Assembly (NCBI GenBank): GCA_013396525.1
Contig: VWYX01000391.1
Location: forward strand, 597,345-661,344
Reading direction: 5' to 3'
Origin: Chaetorhynchus papuensis
Taxonomy: Eukaryota > Chordata > Aves > Passeriformes > Rhipiduridae
Length of the DNA stretch: 64,000 nucleotides
Below are positions 12,501-25,801 of this stretch, piece by piece. A program made the translations under genes and the position numbers. The notes under the pieces were generated by a model. That model had not been told where the DNA came from. It ran no database searches and saw only the letters and a list, made by a program, of their open reading frames with translations. Each line of letters begins with the position of its first letter. Position 1 is the stretch's first letter.

Positions 12501-15377
12501 TGAACACTTCCCTTCTCGCAACACTGCCTTGGCTGGGTGTTGGAGACAAGGCTCATGGATTCCTTGGGCAGCAGGTGAGTTAACAACACACCTGCTGCAA
12601 CCCAGCACACGGATTGATTGTGGAAGGTCCTGTTACTGAGAGTCAGAGCATCGTGACTGAAGAAGGGATGAAAATGACAACATCCTCAACAATAGAAAGA
12701 GCAACAAAAGCCAAAAGACGCCAAAGGTCTCCATTCTCCTTCCAAAGGTTGGTATATTTAAGTCTACCTCATTGAAACCAAATAAATATGTATCCCTAAG
12801 ATTTAAGGTGAGGACATAGATCAAGACGCTCAGCTGCTGAAAATGAGTGGCCAACTTCAGTGACAGTTCCATGACATAGAGCAGGTCAGCACTTGTCTTT
12901 ATACCTCTTAAAGTAAATCTGATCAATAGATCATTTTATTAAAAAAAAAAAAGTCTATTTCAAGAATAAGTTTTCATTCCTAAAAAAAAGCAGATTCTTT
13001 TTTTACAGGAGTCTGTTAAGAAATGGAATCATTTAAGCTACATTTAAGTTTTCCTTCACAAAGATTGTGCACATGCTGTCATTATATTTCTTTGAAGAAT
13101 TCTGCTTTAAGGTTGGGACAGATTGGAAAAATTTCAAACCATTTTAGGATCAACTGCACTCTCCATTTTACTTGGCACAGCCAGAACGGAGAGGTCTTTC
13201 AGCATGTCTGTCCACATAAACATTCTTTAATTCTGATGCTTAAACTGAGCCTTTAGTAGTGTTTTCAGGTGATATCTCTGAGTTCCAATTGCCAGTGTGA
13301 TAGTCTGGTAAGAAGATAAAGTCCCTTTCTGCTGGCAAATACCTCTCTCCATGTAATGAAAAATAAAAATCCAGAGTCCTTGACATAGTTTCAGTAATAT
13401 TTAATTCTGGATTACTGAATCAATCAATAGCTTTAAACGGTTTCCCTTAAACACGTTAAAACACATATTGTATTATTTTACAAAGAACAATTCATCTAAA
13501 TGCTAAAGATAAGATTTTCAACCTACTAAAGCAAAATGTTCCTTAGTTTCAACTTTCCTGTGCAGAATATGCACAGCTAATATGTAAGAACAAGTGACAG
13601 ATTGCTCATAGCTTCTATTTTTTCCAAGCTATTTCCTTCATCTTCCCCTGAGCCAAATTTTTATTGGCTAAAATTAATGGACCCCAAAATGAACCCATCC
13701 TAGTTAGCAACAAATACTTCATGGCAATTTCAAAAACAAGTAAGATACTAATAACTTTCCAGCATAGTTTATGCAGAAGTGTGGATTTTCGCCTTTTGTT
13801 TGACAGTCAGGCTCAATATATATTTTTTTTACCTTAGTTGTTTTATTATTGGTAGGAAGTACGCATTAAAACCTCTGCATGCACAGAATTCCTTCTCTGA
13901 GTTTCTGAATTGACAGTAAATAAGATGTGACATCAAACCTTTCACAGTTTCTCTTCCCATGTTGGATGTAGTCAGAAAAATGCACTCAAAGCAGAATAAG
14001 CTTTAGGGGAATGTCAGCTAAAAGACTCTCTTATACTGAGACTTCATACACCTCTTCTCATGTCTAAAATGTGGATGCTTGTGGGTAAGGAAGCAAGAAG
14101 TCGTTATTCAAACAATCCTGTGGCCATTACTCATCACTCTCAGTACATCTCTAAGTGCTGCCTCCAGAAGTACATTTCTGACACTTAGAGACGGCCCTGA
14201 TCATTTTGATGAACACTAAGGAATTCATCTATCATAACACATGGCAACTGAATCAACATCACCCTGTTATCGGTGATAAAAAAAGGCTAAAACCATCTCT
14301 GTATATAAATTTTAGAAATGGAAGGGAGGCCACAAAAGAGAGAAGGGAAACCCTAGAAATAAAAATGAACTCTTTTCCCAAGCCTTAAATCAGAGTTGAA
14401 AACTGTCATTTGTCCAATTAACACAGTTTATTTTTGTTATTCATTTTCATTCATGTCTGGGCTCTGGCAAGGATCATCATGACAAGTATCAAAATACCTT
14501 GAAAATATTGTATATACTTCCTGATTGGGAACAAGACCTAAAAGAAAGAGCTCAGATTTCTTTACCTAGCTCTGTAACTTCAAAACAAGATTCTTCTACC
14601 GTGTAAGAATTAGCTTGGGCACAAGAATCTCAGCCAAGATTTTCCAAGCCTTTTGGTGCTTCTCCTAATTGTTCTGAAAACAAAGCTAATTGTTCTGAAT
14701 TTCCCCAAGTACTCGTGCAACAGAGACGTAATACTAATATTGCGTGCTTTGCAAAAAGAATTGCCATCAGGGTTTAACAGACAATTCACGGTAAATGAAC
14801 AGAAAACAGAGATGAGATAATAAATTCATTGGAAATTAAATAAAATAATAATTGAAAACTGTTCCAGTATTCCAGATTGATTTTATGGCTTATAAATAAT
14901 TAACAACAAAGGGCTAGTTAGCATCAGGGCAAGGAGGAGCAAATGAAAAATGATTCAGAGGATACACCTCAAAATCACCTATATTTCTTTCCCATATGAA
15001 TTTTCTTTTACTGTCTCTTATCATAACACAGATTAAGCCCAAATTTCCATAGACTTACTAATATCCGACAGAACATAGCCTAAGGTGGTACAAGAACAGA
15101 TTGAGAGGAATTCTCTGCTGCTCTATCCACACAAGAACATTTCCAAAAGGCAAACAGCCTTTCCCATGTTTCAATGAATCTATTCATTCTGGGGAGATGG
15201 AGAGGGAACACAGAGAATGAGACACGGCCAGTTACCACTCCCACCTATGCTCTGCCCTCTAGGACCGAGGCTTGTCCTGCAAAAAGGATGCTTCCCCACA
15301 CTGCCCAGACCTAGTAGGAGAAAAGAATTCCTCATGGGCCCTTGGGCAATTTGACAAGTAACCACACACCTTGTCAC
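9593..15377. other. Non-coding stretch, no gene seen
   Basis: AT-rich unique sequence with homopolymer A runs at 11804-11817 (14 A) and 12941-12952 (12 A). Overlapping frames on both strands at about 12130-12583 (87 codons minus, 146 codons plus) were examined; neither shows a domain or convincing splice-site context. The part at about 14780-14960 is rich in AATTAA/ATAATT motifs and looks regulatory-like at best. Confidence 0.55.
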
Positions 15378-15562
15378 TGTTGTAACGCGGATGCGTAGAA
15401 AAACCACACGAGTCAAGGTCAGTAAAAAAGGTGGCAAGGCCGGTTTAGTGGCTTTTTTCCCCGAGGTTTTTATATGTTAGCTTGCAAAAAGTAAGTTAAA
15501 CGGCATAAAGTAATTGGTTCTCTGGCCATCCACCCCTCGAGGGGGTTGGCCCAACTCTAGCA
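15378..15562 (-). mobile_element. LTR-like end of an endogenous retrovirus, cut by the assembly gap
   Basis: From the TGTTGTAACG at 15378 the base composition changes abruptly: several CpG dinucleotides appear within 185 bp of a CpG-poor region. Read on the minus strand, the segment has an upstream AACCAATTAC (CCAAT-box-like) near 15511-15520, a TATA-type box ATATAAAAA (reverse complement of 15467-15475) and a final CAACA ending at 15378. That order fits U3, promoter, R and U5 of a retroviral LTR, with TG/CA ends. The segment runs directly into Ns, so its U3 start, its target-site duplication and any internal retroviral genes are not visible. The family is not identified from sequence alone; an avian ERV LTR is my best reading. 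Confidence 0.55.
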
Positions 15563-16480
15563 NNNNNNNNNNNNNNNNNNNNNNNNNNNNNNNNNNNNNN
15601 NNNNNNNNNNNNNNNNNNNNNNNNNNNNNNNNNNNNNNNNNNNNNNNNNNNNNNNNNNNNNNNNNNNNNNNNNNNNNNNNNNNNNNNNNNNNNNNNNNNN
15701 NNNNNNNNNNNNNNNNNNNNNNNNNNNNNNNNNNNNNNNNNNNNNNNNNNNNNNNNNNNNNNNNNNNNNNNNNNNNNNNNNNNNNNNNNNNNNNNNNNNN
15801 NNNNNNNNNNNNNNNNNNNNNNNNNNNNNNNNNNNNNNNNNNNNNNNNNNNNNNNNNNNNNNNNNNNNNNNNNNNNNNNNNNNNNNNNNNNNNNNNNNNN
15901 NNNNNNNNNNNNNNNNNNNNNNNNNNNNNNNNNNNNNNNNNNNNNNNNNNNNNNNNNNNNNNNNNNNNNNNNNNNNNNNNNNNNNNNNNNNNNNNNNNNN
16001 NNNNNNNNNNNNNNNNNNNNNNNNNNNNNNNNNNNNNNNNNNNNNNNNNNNNNNNNNNNNNNNNNNNNNNNNNNNNNNNNNNNNNNNNNNNNNNNNNNNN
16101 NNNNNNNNNNNNNNNNNNNNNNNNNNNNNNNNNNNNNNNNNNNNNNNNNNNNNNNNNNNNNNNNNNNNNNNNNNNNNNNNNNNNNNNNNNNNNNNNNNNN
16201 NNNNNNNNNNNNNNNNNNNNNNNNNNNNNNNNNNNNNNNNNNNNNNNNNNNNNNNNNNNNNNNNNNNNNNNNNNNNNNNNNNNNNNNNNNNNNNNNNNNN
16301 NNNNNNNNNNNNNNNNNNNNNNNNNNNNNNNNNNNNNNNNNNNNNNNNNNNNNNNNNNNNNNNNNNNNNNNNNNNNNNNNNNNNNNNNNNNNNNNNNNNN
16401 NNNNNNNNNNNNNNNNNNNNNNNNNNNNNNNNNNNNNNNNNNNNNNNNNNNNNNNNNNNNNNNNNNNNNNNNNNNNNNNN
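15563..16480. other. Assembly gap, 918 N
   Basis: All bases are N, so any long frame crossing it is an artefact. The left edge lies in LTR-like sequence and the right edge starts in a T run, which suggests the gap hides repetitive DNA. The true size is unknown. Confidence 0.99.
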
Positions 16481-19400
16481 TTTTTTTCTCAATATATCTC
16501 AATGCAGAAATATATCTAATGTTGTGTTCATTGAAACCAAAAAGGTAAAATGTTTTCAAGTAACTTGGGAAGAAAAGCAATAAATAAAAGCAAAAATCAT
16601 CCAGAATATAAAAAATACCAGTTCCAAGATTTTTTTTTAGGAAATTAACTTAGAAAACACAAGATTAAAACATTAACATGACTCTGAACTCACCAACAAG
16701 ATAAAAGAGGCCAAAGTCTTTGTATTTCTGGCATAAAAGGAGGAGGAACCTGAACGTGGACTCACACAGACAAAGGCAAACTCTGCAAAGACGCAGGTAA
16801 TTAAATAGTAGGGCACCACATGTCATTCCTTGATTGAGGTATGCATCCTATAAGCCCCCGTGAAACACAGCCCCAAAACCAGAAGTCCTATGCTTGGTTT
16901 CCTCTTTGGTTTTCTAGGTAAAATCATTTAAGAATGTGATTAAGAGCTCCAGCTGCTTTAAATGTTAGGGGGTTTTTTGAGTAACCAAAAAACCTGGCAG
17001 TCCCAAAAAATATACCAATTTTTAATAACAGGCTTGCCACCAATGAAATCCGGTCAAGTGCTGAAAAAAATTTTTCCTATTTATTTATTCCCATCCTGAA
17101 CATGCTCATTTGCTCACTTTCCTTGGCCCTTGCAGCAAAGAAGTTTTCCCAACAACAAAATTATAACAATTAATCAATGCTCAACAACAGTTACAAATAT
17201 CTTAACTTGTAATTTATAAAAATAGGATTTTTGCCCCAGACGTGGTTCTTGAAACATTACCACAATGCTGCCCAAAAGGTGATTTGCACTGTCTGTGTGG
17301 GGTGTACAACCAAAAGAACCTGAACCTCAGAAATGGCAAACCCAAAAGATGGTCACAGCTGAGCTACTGATTCTGAGGGAGAAGTGTTCGGTGAATAATG
17401 ACCAAAGCAGACAAAACTGCAACTGATTCATGGAGCAGGAAAGTATGTCAAAGACATTGCTGAATTATGCATGTAGTGAAGTGTCATCATTTCAGTAACC
17501 TTTGCAAATCATGAGGCTGGAGAATACCTGAGCCTTTAATTTCCATCATAGAATGAAGAAAAAAGGGAACAAGCCTGAATTTCCGCATCACAAATGATAT
17601 TTACAAAAAGACTAAAATTAGCAAGATTTTTGCTTGTTTTGATTTTTTTTTTTTTTTTTTTACTGGCAATATGAGACTATAGAGCCTGGAAAACAGCACT
17701 GTCCAATCCCACATTTTAACATATTGTACAAAAACATATTTAGGGACATGAGGAAGCAGGCATGAAACTGTTTTTGCCAGCACTAGTTTTTTGCTCATTT
17801 ATAACATTTTTTGCTCTTCTCCTCCAGGCTGGGGTTCAAAATCACTGATCTCTTTTTTTAGTTTGGCTTATATATCCAAACTGACAGGAATTTTAAAAAA
17901 GAAGGAAAGAAATCCACTAGGGGAATGAAGTCACTTTAGCCACTGCACAGATACAACTCCTCTTTTTCCCCAGCAGCAAATGAGCCTGAATGGTAACATT
18001 ATCTAGACCTCTTTGGATATAATAAGAGATTTTCAGAGCCCCCAGGAAGCCAAAACATAGTAACCATAGCAAGACACCATCTACACAAACCCTCAGAAAT
18101 GTGGGCCAAAACCATCTCTGCTCATCATTCTTTTTACATCTAAAATGTGACCGGATCAGTGGAAGGGTTTGTGCAGAATGCACATTCAGTGGACAAGGTT
18201 CTACCCAGCAGCAAAATGTCCAATCAACACCTCCCCCATCCGAGGGACAAACAAAAGTCTGAAGTTTTTATATGGAAATACAAAGTAGGCTGCATGTTGG
18301 GATTTGTTTTTGTATAACTCCCTGTTGACTGTGTGGTCCAATATGAAATCCTTATTCATGTGAAATAACTGCTTTCTGATCTCTCTCCAGAAAGAAACCC
18401 AGAGAAACATTTTCAAGGCTAGAAGGAATTACCAAAAGGCTTCATCATGCCTTAGTTTATGCACATATGTAAGACAAAGGATCACTTAAATCAACCCTTT
18501 CATTCATCTAAATTTTATTGTGCCCAGTAGAAATGATATTTTTCCTATCTGAAAGTAGTGTCACACAAACTGTTTAGCTTTGGCTTAATTGAGAAAACAC
18601 AACCCATCTTTTAACTACATTTTGATGTAACACATATGCCTAAACATTCCTGTTTGCTTTTAATTTCTCAGTGTAAGAGTTTTTAGCATTTCTCTGTTCT
18701 CAGCTGCGTATGATCCAGCCAAAGCCAGTCAATCACATCTCCTGATGTGGCTGTATATCCAAGGCAGGGGTTCTTTATTTAGCCACAGTCTGAGTGCTAC
18801 CCCAGACAAGGGATATTTATGTCAATACTTTACTCACATTTCCTCTTCCTTCACAAAAATTTTTACCTGTGTAATCCCTTTACTTTAGGTGGAGTTACTC
18901 CTGGGTGTTATTGTGACATGGTCAGAGGAGAATCAGGCTGAATGACTTTACAATTAGCTGCAAGACTGTGCTAAGCCCACTTGGGAGCAGTTTCAATGAA
19001 GGTGCAGTAAATGCATTACTTATCGTGTTGGGATAAGCACTGTATTTTGAAGGAAGCGGTGTAATGGTATCTCATGAGAGCAGTTCCTATTAATTGCAAG
19101 TTTTGTGTGGCTTGGATTTATTAAAGTTCTGAATCCATTGCCAGTTGCTGCCATATGTAGCCTATAATTTGTGAAACACAGGGCTGTACATTTTCCCAAA
19201 GACATTCCCTCTAATCATTTGCAAATTTAACAACTTTAGCACGAAGAGATGCTTCCTAATCAGGACCAGCAATCTGGCCACTGACAAAACCAGTATACAG
19301 ACAAGAAATTATAAAAGCATAAGTGCATCTATTTATAAAAAAAGTAATGCTGATCAAGTAGATTTAGTAAGATTTTTCAACCGTTCCACACCCCTCTGTT

Positions 19401-19859
19401 CTGGATTTTTGGTTTCAGTCTGAGTATTCTGCTTGGACCAAGGAAGTGCTGCCTAACACAGCAGTTGTCACCAGCAACGGGAGGAACAGCTCTGAGGAGC
19501 TCTCAGGGAGGGCAGTAATAGCTGCCCACGTCTCAGCAATGCCACCCTGAGCCATTCCAACAGCAGGGCAGGAAATAAACACCTGCTGTGATGCAATTCA
19601 GAAACACTTAGTGGAGCAGAAAGTTATTGTAGGGACGATGGGGCAATAGCTCACCCACAGCAAGCACACCCCCAGGTAGCATTAATGCTGGGAAATTCCT
19701 CATTCCTGCAGGGATACCCACGATGTTGACAGGCCGCTGCATGAAGCCCACGAAGCCTCAGGCACGGTTCTAGGTATAAGCTGAGTGAAGCTGCACGCAG
19801 AGAAGGCCACACCTTTCTGGTTTAGCCACGCTCACTGTTTTGAAAAGACCAGAAGAGAC
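16481..19859. other. Non-coding stretch, no gene seen
   Basis: AT-rich unique sequence right of the gap. No second LTR matching 15378-15562 is visible here. A T19 run lies at 17643-17661. Minus-strand frames at 17917-18416 are short and have no domain. Confidence 0.55.
17643..17661. repeat. Poly-T run of 19
   Basis: Nineteen consecutive T within a very AT-rich stretch, with no recognisable retroposed gene beside it. Confidence 0.85.
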
Positions 19860-19935
19860 TGTTTCAGCTGAAAGAGACCTACAACAATCCCCTGTCCTGT
19901 TTCAGCTGGAAGAGACCTACAACAATCCCCTGTCC
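19860..19935. repeat. 38-bp tandem duplication inside the CR1 fragment
   Basis: Units 19860-19897 and 19898-19935 are identical except for one A/G difference (19871 against 19909). The high identity inside a diverged CR1 copy shows that the duplication happened after insertion. Confidence 0.9.
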
Positions 19936-20215
19936 AGCTTCCTGACCAGTCCAGGGCTGACCAAGATAGAGACTTTTAGTGAGAGAATTGACCAAATGCC
20001 TCTTAAATACTGACAGTCTTGGGGCACCCACCAGCTCTCCAGGAAGTCTTTTGCAGAGTTTGACCACCCTGCCAGAGAAGAAATGCCTCCTTAATGCCAA
20101 GTGCTAACCTCCCCTGGTGCAGCTTTGAACCATTCCCACGTGCCCTGTCCCCGGATGCCTGGGAGAATTGGTTTTTACCAAGTAGCTGACTTCACCTCTC
20201 TGATCTCAATTGCCT
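19860..20215 (-). mobile_element. CR1 LINE fragment, 3' part
   Basis: On the plus strand this reads as the reverse complement of a CR1 3' region: an opening like 'cagctggaagagacctacaa', then 'agggctgacc', 'aaatgcctcttaaa', 'gaccaccctgccagagaag', 'cctcccctggtgcagcttt' and 'cctgggagaa', in the order expected for the family. CR1 elements insert as 5'-truncated copies, so a fragment of about 350 bp is typical. It is clearly diverged and contains no coding capacity. It opens with a 38-bp tandem duplication, annotated separately. The right-hand boundary, about 20205-20220, is approximate. Confidence 0.85.
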
Positions 20216-22526
20216 GAAGAAGGTAAAATAAAGGACGGAATCTTTTCATAGCTGCTCTTTCCAACACAAGAGATCACAATGATTGTGAACCCCCCACAGT
20301 GATGGGGGTTGTGGTGCACAGACAGCTCCCACCCACAGCAGTCCTACAAGGGGCTCTGACAAGATAAAGGACCGAGTTTTGTAGCATAGACTGCACACAG
20401 CTCACTGTATCTTCCCTTTGATATTTCTAAATGAGCAATTTTCAAACTTTTCTTCTGAAAATGTTGGTTTACTTCTTTGTTCCTTAGGTGACCTGATGAT
20501 GTTAGCCAAAAGCCAGTTATTTTCCTCACCTTTCAGTGAAAAGTGGCTCCATTTCTTCTTCTAAAACTTCATTCTACCAGCTATCATGCATGAATCTTTA
20601 CAAGATCTAAGTCAGTTTACCCACCAATCCTTCATGGTATAAAATTTAACTGAAATTACTGAAATTTAACCCATTGTATTTGGTCTTTTCCAATTAAACT
20701 TTTTTTTTTTTTACTTTGACCGTAATCTTTTGTTACAGCCCAGGGACTTCCATACTAGAATTAATATTTCATAGCAAGAGATGCTAAAAAAAAAAGTTAA
20801 TTCTTCTCTTTCGTAATAAAGCAGCTCGCTCCCCCAGTTTTCACTACAGACCAGTGAAAGAAAATGTAAATGGAATGTAGCACTTCAGGGTTTTCAGAGC
20901 ATTTATGAGATCATGTAGCCACCTCTGCCATGTGTGTCGCTGATAACATTTCTCCTAAGCGTCCTTCACCACTCTTTAGACAAGGTTACTTAATAAAACA
21001 CCTCCTAATGCTGCTCAGCAGGTTAAAGGCTTTATCCTGTTGGCTCACATGGCTCAGCTCTGAGGCTGCCCTGAGCTTTCATGGCCTGGCAGTAACCCCA
21101 CTTTTGTTACAGGGCCATGGTTAAAACCCTCAGAAATGTTATTGCACCCCAGACTCTGGCCTCATTTAGATTTCTTTCTAAAGACAAGGATGTTTGTGTC
21201 CAGATGATGCATAGACCTCAGCAAAAACACAAAAGTTCTTTCCCAAAAAAAATGTTGGGAAAAGGACTCTCAGTAGATGGAAAATACTATCCTTTTAAAG
21301 GGAGCGGCTTCTCAGCCTCCTGCACTGTAAACATCCATTGAAAGGAAAGCAGTTATTTTGCAGAGAAATTACTCAAATACTTAATGTCAAAGCTCCTCAA
21401 TGCCCAAAATCAGAACAGCACAAACATAACCTAGAAAAAATTCAACTAACACCATTTATGGTGAATAATTAAAGAAGAAATACCTCTATAACTTACTGCA
21501 AATAGACTAAATTTCCATTACTCTGCACACCCAGTCAACAACAGTGCCACTGGAGAATCCAGGGAAAAGACCCTGGGAATCCCAAGTGGGACTGACAGCA
21601 AGGCACAGCAAACCCTGCAGGCAGTGGAGCTTCACTCATGCTTTATGTGAGCACTGCACTGCCTTCACTGTGAGCAGAACTCAGAAACTGCAGCTATTCC
21701 AGGAGGAAGCCCCAGAATGTAAATTCCACACACTCATATATTATTAATAGACCCATGCAACACCACAAAAAGATGTCAATGCACTACATGGGTGCAATAT
21801 TTATGACCCAACTTCAAATCCTTTACTCCCTCTTAACTGTTTCTGCCTCGATATATATAGTCTAGCATGTTCTTCACTGCATCAGGTGGTCCTTTTTTTG
21901 ATTCTGCATTATTATGAACTCCTACATCACATCACAGAGCAAACTGAAAAATGCCTTTGTTTCACTAGCAGGTGCGTGAAGCATTTCTACAGGAGCAGTA
22001 AATACTTCGCCCACATTTTCTACGTGCATATATGGTATGTATAAGCATATATATTCCTTGGTGAGCTTGCAAAATTATAAGATAAAAAGTATTTCTTTGA
22101 GGGGAAATTTGTATTTTCTTTGTAGCAAGCAAAAATACGTATGCTGATCCAGTAATATCGTTAGGAAAAAAAAGTAAAACAGCAACACCAAATATGCTTA
22201 ATCTATGTCTAGAGGGAAATGAAAAGAAGCAGAAAAGTCCAAATTGCTCTGAACAAGGGCATGTTTGATCTGCATGTAAAAGGAGCACTTTACAGCCCTC
22301 ACACCAAGAGTTCTCGTTGATGGACAGGACATTTAGACTTTGAGTTGGACTTGAAGGAATTTAGTTAACTAAATTCATCCCCCAGCCTCAGAGATGAAAG
22401 CCACTTCTGCTACCACATGATCTCCCTCTGTCTTTCTTGTGCTGCTGTCAGACATCTCAATACTTCTGTGTGTCGGAGAGGTGAATTTGCATCTGTGGGA
22501 CGGGTTGGGAAAAAGGTTTTCTAATT

Positions 22527-22554
22527 TAAATAAATAAATAGATAAATAAATAAA
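22527..22554. repeat. TAAA tetranucleotide microsatellite
   Basis: About seven TAAA/TAGA units with a single interruption (taga). Confidence 0.85.
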
Positions 22555-24760
22555 GCACCATAAAATTCACCTAACACAGTTGTGAAATGCTCAGCCTGCT
22601 TTTGTAACCTCCCCAGAAGCTGCTTTGACAAACATTGGAACATTTTTCAAATATTCTAGACACCCACATAGACTCTGTACTCAAAAGCCACTGAGTGCAC
22701 AGCACTGCTGTGCTTACTGAAGCTCCCTGTTCAGACTCTGAACAGGAAGTCTGGAGGAAAAACACAGGGAAAAATCCAAAGTCCTGGAAATCACCTGACA
22801 TCAACTTTCTTTGTGCCAATCACTGCTTTTTGGCTAATTTTAATATTCGCCTTTGATTTCAGTAGCATCTAGAAAATGATCACGGGCCTTGCTGTCCCTG
22901 GTGGAGTAGAAACAGCCATTTCCTCCGAAAGCTTAGGATCTTAAGAGCCAAAAGAAGCATTTGCAGCTCATCATCACTTCTCTGAGACTCTGCCTTTGGT
23001 GAAGCCTAAAAGGATAAGGTTCTACAGTAAAATGAAGGGGGCATCAGTCTTCTAGGATAATAATCCATAAAATGTAAAAGAATTGCACAACAAGAGAGTA
23101 TTTCATTGATGTGTGTCCCTCTCTGGGATGGATTTGCAGCCTTCTGGACAGAGATTGCATTGTTTAGATAACACCCAGCAGTGGTCTTCCAAGGCCTCCT
23201 CACGCTGACCCTGACCTGCACCAGCAGTCCAAAACCACATCTCCAGAACCTGCATGTTCAGGGCATTAACTTCAGCATTACTCTCCTTATCCACAGGGTC
23301 AGAGGTCTGCTTTTTTTTATGTGGGGGCAACCAGCATGTTGTGGTGGGAATGCATAGTAAAGCTCTCTTAATTAAAAGGTGTAATGGAGTAAGAGAGAGA
23401 TGTCAAATAAAACAGAGAGCAGCAGCATCACAGCTGGGTCACAGCGCTGCCTCTTCCCCCAGGAGGAGAGAGCTCTTCCACTGCAGGACAAAAAGGCTTT
23501 TGCAAACATTTCTTCATCTCAATCAGGTCCAAGGATCCTTTCTTACCTTCCCCTCCTGCCTATTTTTTTCCCTGATATGAATTTCCTCTTAACAAATACT
23601 CAAATGAATGCATTGCCTAAAAAATTCAATGATTTGCCTGCCAAGTGGAGGAAATAAATTTTTGAAGCTATATCAATCTTTTGCATATCACTTTAAAGCA
23701 TTTCTTATGAACTCCTTTTTATTCCTGTTTTAAATGGCTCAACAGGGGAGCAGAACCTGACTCAGTGGGCCAAGCACATCACAAATACTGGAAAAAAAAC
23801 CAGGCTCCACATATTTTAACATCTTTATATAAGCCACACGTGGTTTGTTTAAAAAAAATTAAAATTCTTTTTTTGAGAAACTTCATATCTCATCTCAAAT
23901 TGTATTACTAAAGTCTAGAAAACCTTTTTTCAAAGGAAGTAGTTAAAAAAATGAGTCACCTACCCCACATTAAAAGAGGATAAATAATGTAATTCTTTTA
24001 CAAGCAGCTAGAGTTGCCAAATTTATAATACAGAACTACAAAAACGAGTTTTATTATTGGAAATGCTATCCAAATCAAATATGGACTAGTGTAAAGAGGA
24101 AATTTATCTTTACACTTTCTTATGTAGATGATAAGGCAGAAGTTTTGAAGGCCCTTTACATACATTTAATGTGTGGTATTCAAAACAACAAATCTATGCA
24201 TGTTTTTATGATATAAACTATCACATGTTCTCCCACTTTGCCCAGAGAATTCAATCCTTTTACTTACTCAGATATGGGATTTTCATTTACGTTTTGACTC
24301 CAGAAATTTTCAGTGTAACCCCCTTTGGACTTAAGAAGACAGGAACCATCAACAGCCAATGGCAGACAGAGCCATGTGCAGGAATGGGGATGTCAGGCCC
24401 CAAAAATCAATCAGAAAGAACTTCCAGATCTTTTTTCAACCTTTGAAAGTTTTAGATTTCAAATTGCACTCAGTTTAATCGATCCTTCTGACTCGCCCCA
24501 TACCTGGATGGAGCTGTGCCAGAGGAACTGCTACTGTGGCAGCCAAGCAACAGCAGTCCGCATGCTTACAGGAAAATACAACATTCTTAGGTTTCTTCTG
24601 CTCCAGTTGTGTGGACATCAAGGTCTAATTGCAAAACCTTCCCAGCTGAGGTGATTTTTTTCCATTGACTCCAGAGGCCTTTAACTCAAACCCTAATCTA
24701 TTAATTCAAACCACACACATGACCCCTGCCCTCCAGGAAATTGAACTCATAAGATAACGT

Positions 24761-24850
24761 CAAAACAAACTCCAAACAAACCAAACCCCCAAAAAACCCA
24801 AAGCCAAAACAAAACATAAACAGAGAAACAACCAACCAACAAAATACAAC
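24761..24850. repeat. A/C-rich low-complexity tract
   Basis: Irregular mix of CAAA, CCAA and AACC units over about 90 bp with almost no G or T. Read in reverse it is a G/T-rich tract, which explains the G-, F- and V-rich spurious minus-strand frame there. Confidence 0.75.
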
Positions 24851-25754
24851 AATGAGAGACCCCAATCCAATCCAACTCTGAAACACTGATTCCAGTGCTT
24901 GAATTTGGAATTGGGACTGCTGCTCCCAGTAGAAGTTCACTTTAAGCACAAGCTATGATGTAATATAGTCTACTGCCCTGAGATTTTTGTTGCAGCTCCT
25001 CTGGGAGGAGATATCAAACTTGACTGACATTTTCTGTTCTGTTGGATTACCTAATGATAATGAATTTAGTGTAGAAAGATTCAATTTAAACGTTCAGGAT
25101 GCTGATGAAGCTAAATCAAACAAGCTACACAAACAGAGAGTCATTTTATTTAACTCTCACCCAGCCCAGAGCACACCCCAGTGGTTCATGAAATCTGTTA
25201 TTTATTGATCATGGAGAATAACCAAAGCCAGTCATTTTCAATTTTACCTCTTATTAAACTTAAACATGAGACTCCTAAATTGTGTGGGCCCAAGTCAGTC
25301 TAAGCACATTGCAGGGGAAAAGACATCTGCCAAATTCAGACACTGTACACAGAGCTTTGAGTCAGTGCACTTAGCTGAAGAAAAGACATTTTTAATAGCT
25401 TAAATCCAAAAGCACTCAGAACTTCCAATCATACAAAAAATACATATAGCAAACACAAAAATGCCTTCATCTGACTTCAACAAAACAAAACTAACACCAG
25501 AACTCCCTTCGTAATTTCCCATCACAATAAACTTTCTAGCCAGCTATATGTAAGGAAAATGCCCCAGCAACTGCATCATTCAATAAATTCAGCACACATG
25601 GAAATCATACCAGATAACAGATAAAGCAGGAGCATATAGAGTATTTCTCTTCAGATATTGCTGCATTTCAGCAAATAGTGTGTGAAATTATAATGAAGGA
25701 AAAGCACTGGAAGATCACAAAATTTTTTGTTTTAGTGAAAGACTAATCTACACA

Positions 25755-25801
25755 GGTCAAGCTGTCATACAAATACATATACATATTTGGTCAGCTTGAC
25801 C
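25755..25801. repeat. Imperfect hairpin, 10-bp plus 6-bp stems
   Basis: Arms ggtcaagctg (25755-25764) and cagcttgacc (25792-25801) are exact reverse complements. Inside them caaata (25770-25775) pairs with tatttg (25784-25789) around an 8-nt loop, with a small asymmetric bulge between the two stems. It is shorter than a usual microRNA precursor and pairing does not continue outward, so no RNA gene is called. Confidence 0.7.

Noticed and set aside
12130..12583. Overlapping frames of 87 (minus) and 146 (plus) codons
   Set aside because: No known motif on either strand; both strands being open together suggests local base composition rather than coding.
15477..16580. Long frames of 311-367 codons on both strands
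   Set aside because: They are made almost wholly of N and exist only because the gap contains no stop codons.
17821..17850. ggttcaaaatcac as a tRNA B box
   Set aside because: It does not fit the B-box consensus and no A box or cloverleaf could be drawn around it.
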